This document shows positions 45,470 to 47,303 of a DNA stretch of 47,303 nucleotides, one piece after another (position 1 is the first letter of the stretch; every line of letters begins with the position of its first letter). The translations under genes and the position numbers were made by a program. The notes below the pieces were generated by a model. The model saw only the letters and a program-made list of their open reading frames with translations, searched no databases and was not told where the DNA came from. Source of the DNA: Antrodiella citrinella (lineage: Eukaryota > Basidiomycota > Agaricomycetes > Polyporales > Steccherinaceae); contig SGPM01000214.1 of NCBI GenBank assembly GCA_004802725.1, forward strand, positions 1-47,303, written 5' to 3'.

Positions 45470-46721
45470 TTAGAACTTGAACACCTGCGAGAAATAACAA
45501 CTCTTTAGCATCACACGACCGAAACAGCAGCACGAATCATCACCTGATCCTCCGTGTACCCCAGCTCCTTCAACACACCGCCCACCGCACCCTGCTTGTA
45601 CCCCTCCTTTTTCCCCGCGATCGCAGCCACCTGCCCCGGAGGCCCGCAGATGAACACCTTCACCTTGTCCCCCAAGCTCGCCGGCGCAACGTACTTCTTC
45701 ACCATCTCCTTCCCGATGAACCCCGTCTCCCCGTCCCACGTCCCCTCGGGCTTGTCCAGCGTGTACACGACGCGGAGCGTGTCGGGGTGCGCCTTCGCGA
45801 GCGCGTCGAACTCGGCTTTGAGGAGGATGTCCGCGGGGGTCACGTTGGCGAAGATGAGCGTGAACTTGGTCTTGTTCTCCGGCGAGGCGAGCGCGTGTTC
45901 GAGAATTTGGTACATCGGTGTGCTGGGCGGGGAGTGAGTAGGCGACACCGTGACTTTCAGAACGTGTACAAGGACGTACATTCCGCTTCCGCCAGCAATC
46001 ATACCGACCTCCTCAAACTGGTTCGCTGTAGGCGTATCAGCTCAAAAAAANNCCCCGATCTCTCCTCCAACGCACCTTTATACTCAAACTTGTTGATAGG
46101 CCCCTTGATCGCCAAGCTCTCCCCCTCCTTCAACGCATGGATATGCTGGCTCATCTCCCCGCCCTCATACCGCTTGATCAAGAACACGAGCTCGCCCGGG
46201 TGGTCCGCCGGCGAGACAGGCGTATACGGCCTGATCACGGGCTTCCCCTTGTCGTCGTTCGCCGCATTGACAGCGTCCGCAGCGGACTTGACGACGACGC
46301 ACGAGGCGACAGGGAGCAGGGACGCGTCGCCGTTGGGCAGCTCGAATATGTACTTCGCGGTGTTGTGGTTGAAGGGCTCGACTTTTTTGAGTTTGAACTC
46401 GACGAAGTTTTGCGGGTCGAGGGGCGATTTTTCTTGGACGCGTTTGGGTTTCGGGCCTTCTTTGGTGGCGGAGTCGAGGTAGAGGTACGCTGCGAGGCCG
46501 ACGATGCCTACATAGTCACGTCAGTAGTCGAAGGAAAGGGTGAAGTGCTGCGACTGACCTCCGCCGCCGAGGTAGTAGGGCAAGTTGGACGGCTTGGTCT
46601 CAGGTGTGGTAGAGTACCGACGGACGTTCGCCAACTGCAACCGATTCAGCTCGTGGGTATTTCGCACGAGACAAACACATACCGTCGAGCGAGCTCTCAG
46701 AGAAGCACGAATGAACGACAT
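45470..46721 (-). CDS. MCR1: Mitochondrial NADH-cytochrome b5 reductase
   Basis: Several exons are present. The N-terminus, MSFIRASLRARST plus LANVRRYSTTPETKPSNLPY after a 46-nt intron, looks like a mitochondrial presequence, followed by a short hydrophobic segment (VGLAAYLYL) as in yeast Mcr1. The FAD-binding part has RPYTPVSPADHPGELVFLIK and GGEMSQHIHALKEGESLAIK. The NADH-binding part has MIAGGSG, TPMYQILEHAL, LIFANVTPADILLKAEFDAL, TGFIGKEMV and VFICGPPGQVAAIAG. The last exon gives VFKF, the usual family end, with the stop at 45470-45472. The enzyme passes electrons from NADH through FAD to cytochrome b5 or related acceptors at the mitochondrion. One intron contains the two N bases (46051-46052); coding sequence is unaffected. 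Confidence 0.92.
46051..46052. other. Assembly gap (NN) inside MCR1 intron
   Basis: Two undetermined bases follow a run of seven A. The true intron length here may differ. Confidence 0.95.
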
Positions 46722-47241
46722 ATCTCTTTTACAACGACTGGTCAAGGAGAAACGAGTACCAAAGGAGGTAAATTTAAAGCTGAGTCGCAGTGTTGGCAGG
46801 AACAGTCAGCGAAGCGGGAATGGTGTCATTGCGGGGACGCGATGGCGACTCGCTTGCGTTGTTCCCACAGGCCACGTTCAAAGGTACAGAGGAATGTCGC
46901 AAGTAACAAAATGCCATGTATGATGCGATTTGCTACCTGAACGAACAACACACAGATTGCATAGGGAAGGGGACCAGTATTAATGACAGCAAGGGGTACG
47001 AGTGGCATTGGAGGGCGTATGATGCGCAGAGACAGGCCGTATAATGAACGAGGGAACGACACAGACAGACGGAGAAACAAGGAGACTCGGGGAGAGACAA
47101 GGACATGAGAGGCGTAACTTAGAACAGATGGACCGACAAAATGGAATGGGAATGGAGCGCATTTCTAATCAATACAAACTTCCCTTCACCTTCGGCTTCT
47201 CTCCTTCATGCATGCACGACAAATGGATAGCACACGACGGT
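46722..47241. other. Intergenic, MCR1 promoter
   Basis: No gene is seen on either strand. The region lies upstream of MCR1 and downstream of the partial gene that enters from the right edge. Confidence 0.5.
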
Positions 47242-47303
47242 TTACTCCCCGCCTGCAGTGACCGGCGCCGCGGCGGTCGCGCTCGCCCCGTGGGCATCCT
47301 CCG
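47242..47303 (-). CDS. 3' end of an unidentified gene
   Basis: On the minus strand, an open frame enters from the right edge with Ala/Gly-rich residues (EDAHGASATAAAPVTAGGE) and stops at TAA (47242-47244). GC content rises and third positions are G/C-rich here, as expected for coding DNA. Too short to identify. Confidence 0.45.
   Translation of the reverse strand, partial: EDAHGASATAAAPVTAGGE

Noticed and set aside
45787..46940. Long plus-strand open frames over MCR1
   Set aside because: They are antisense shadows of the GC-rich MCR1 exons; one also crosses the NN gap.
1..47303. tRNA or rRNA genes
   Set aside because: I looked for A/B-box-like and cloverleaf-compatible segments and conserved rRNA stretches and saw none, but a dedicated search (tRNAscan-SE) was not possible.

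Overview
The window is nuclear DNA of a basidiomycete fungus, most likely an Agaricomycete. Genes are broken by many short (about 45-90 nt) GT-AG introns, and several families typical of mushroom-forming fungi are present: a FunK1-type kinase, a BTB protein, a Tsp2-like tetraspanin and many lineage-specific proteins. Two N bases at 46051-46052 show a draft assembly. All reading is by eye, so exon boundaries are proposals.

Left part (1-11541): a large terminal-inverted-repeat DNA transposon, cut at its left end by the window edge. Its right end carries an iterated 21-bp subterminal repeat. It holds an intact DDE integrase of the eukaryotic 'WHxDGxHKLIRW' type (rva_4-like), a BTB-domain gene, a disordered acidic protein and an unrecognised multi-exon gene. 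A third copy of the terminal repeat lies inside it at about 3.4 kb, so the structure is composite or nested.

Central conserved block (16.4-29.5 kb): three ordinary housekeeping genes. These are the cohesin loader subunit MAU2/Scc4 (+), an ISWI chromatin remodeller (-), and a UBP2-like ubiquitin protease (+) that is divergent from ISWI.

Accessory blocks (11.8-16.0 kb and 29.9-42.6 kb): the most unusual content. Two gene families, unrecognised by me, occur as head-to-head pairs. One ('family N') is about 445 residues with a PD...ExK arrangement that suggests a PD-(D/E)XK nuclease fold. The other ('family P') is about 230 residues with an Asp/Ser-rich acidic N-terminal tract and a conserved C-terminal domain. 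Pair A (11853-14780) and pair B (36030-38798) look intact. Pair C (39075-41840) is broken in both partners. Three further P copies (two broken, one apparently intact) stand without a partner. Pairs B, C and a P remnant form a tandem array with a period of about 3.05-3.1 kb. Four P promoters share a GATCGATC / TATA / AAACAGTTCAAC-like module. Between these lies a degenerate FunK1 kinase gene whose 5' end is interrupted by a 558-bp palindromic MITE.

Right part (43.2-47.3 kb): a tetraspanin, the mitochondrial NADH-cytochrome b5 reductase MCR1, and the last codons of another gene, all on the minus strand.

The best candidate for a previously undescribed system is the divergently transcribed N/P pair. 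Its layout, shared promoter module, tandem amplification and joint decay fit a two-component effector/partner unit. That functional reading is inference.
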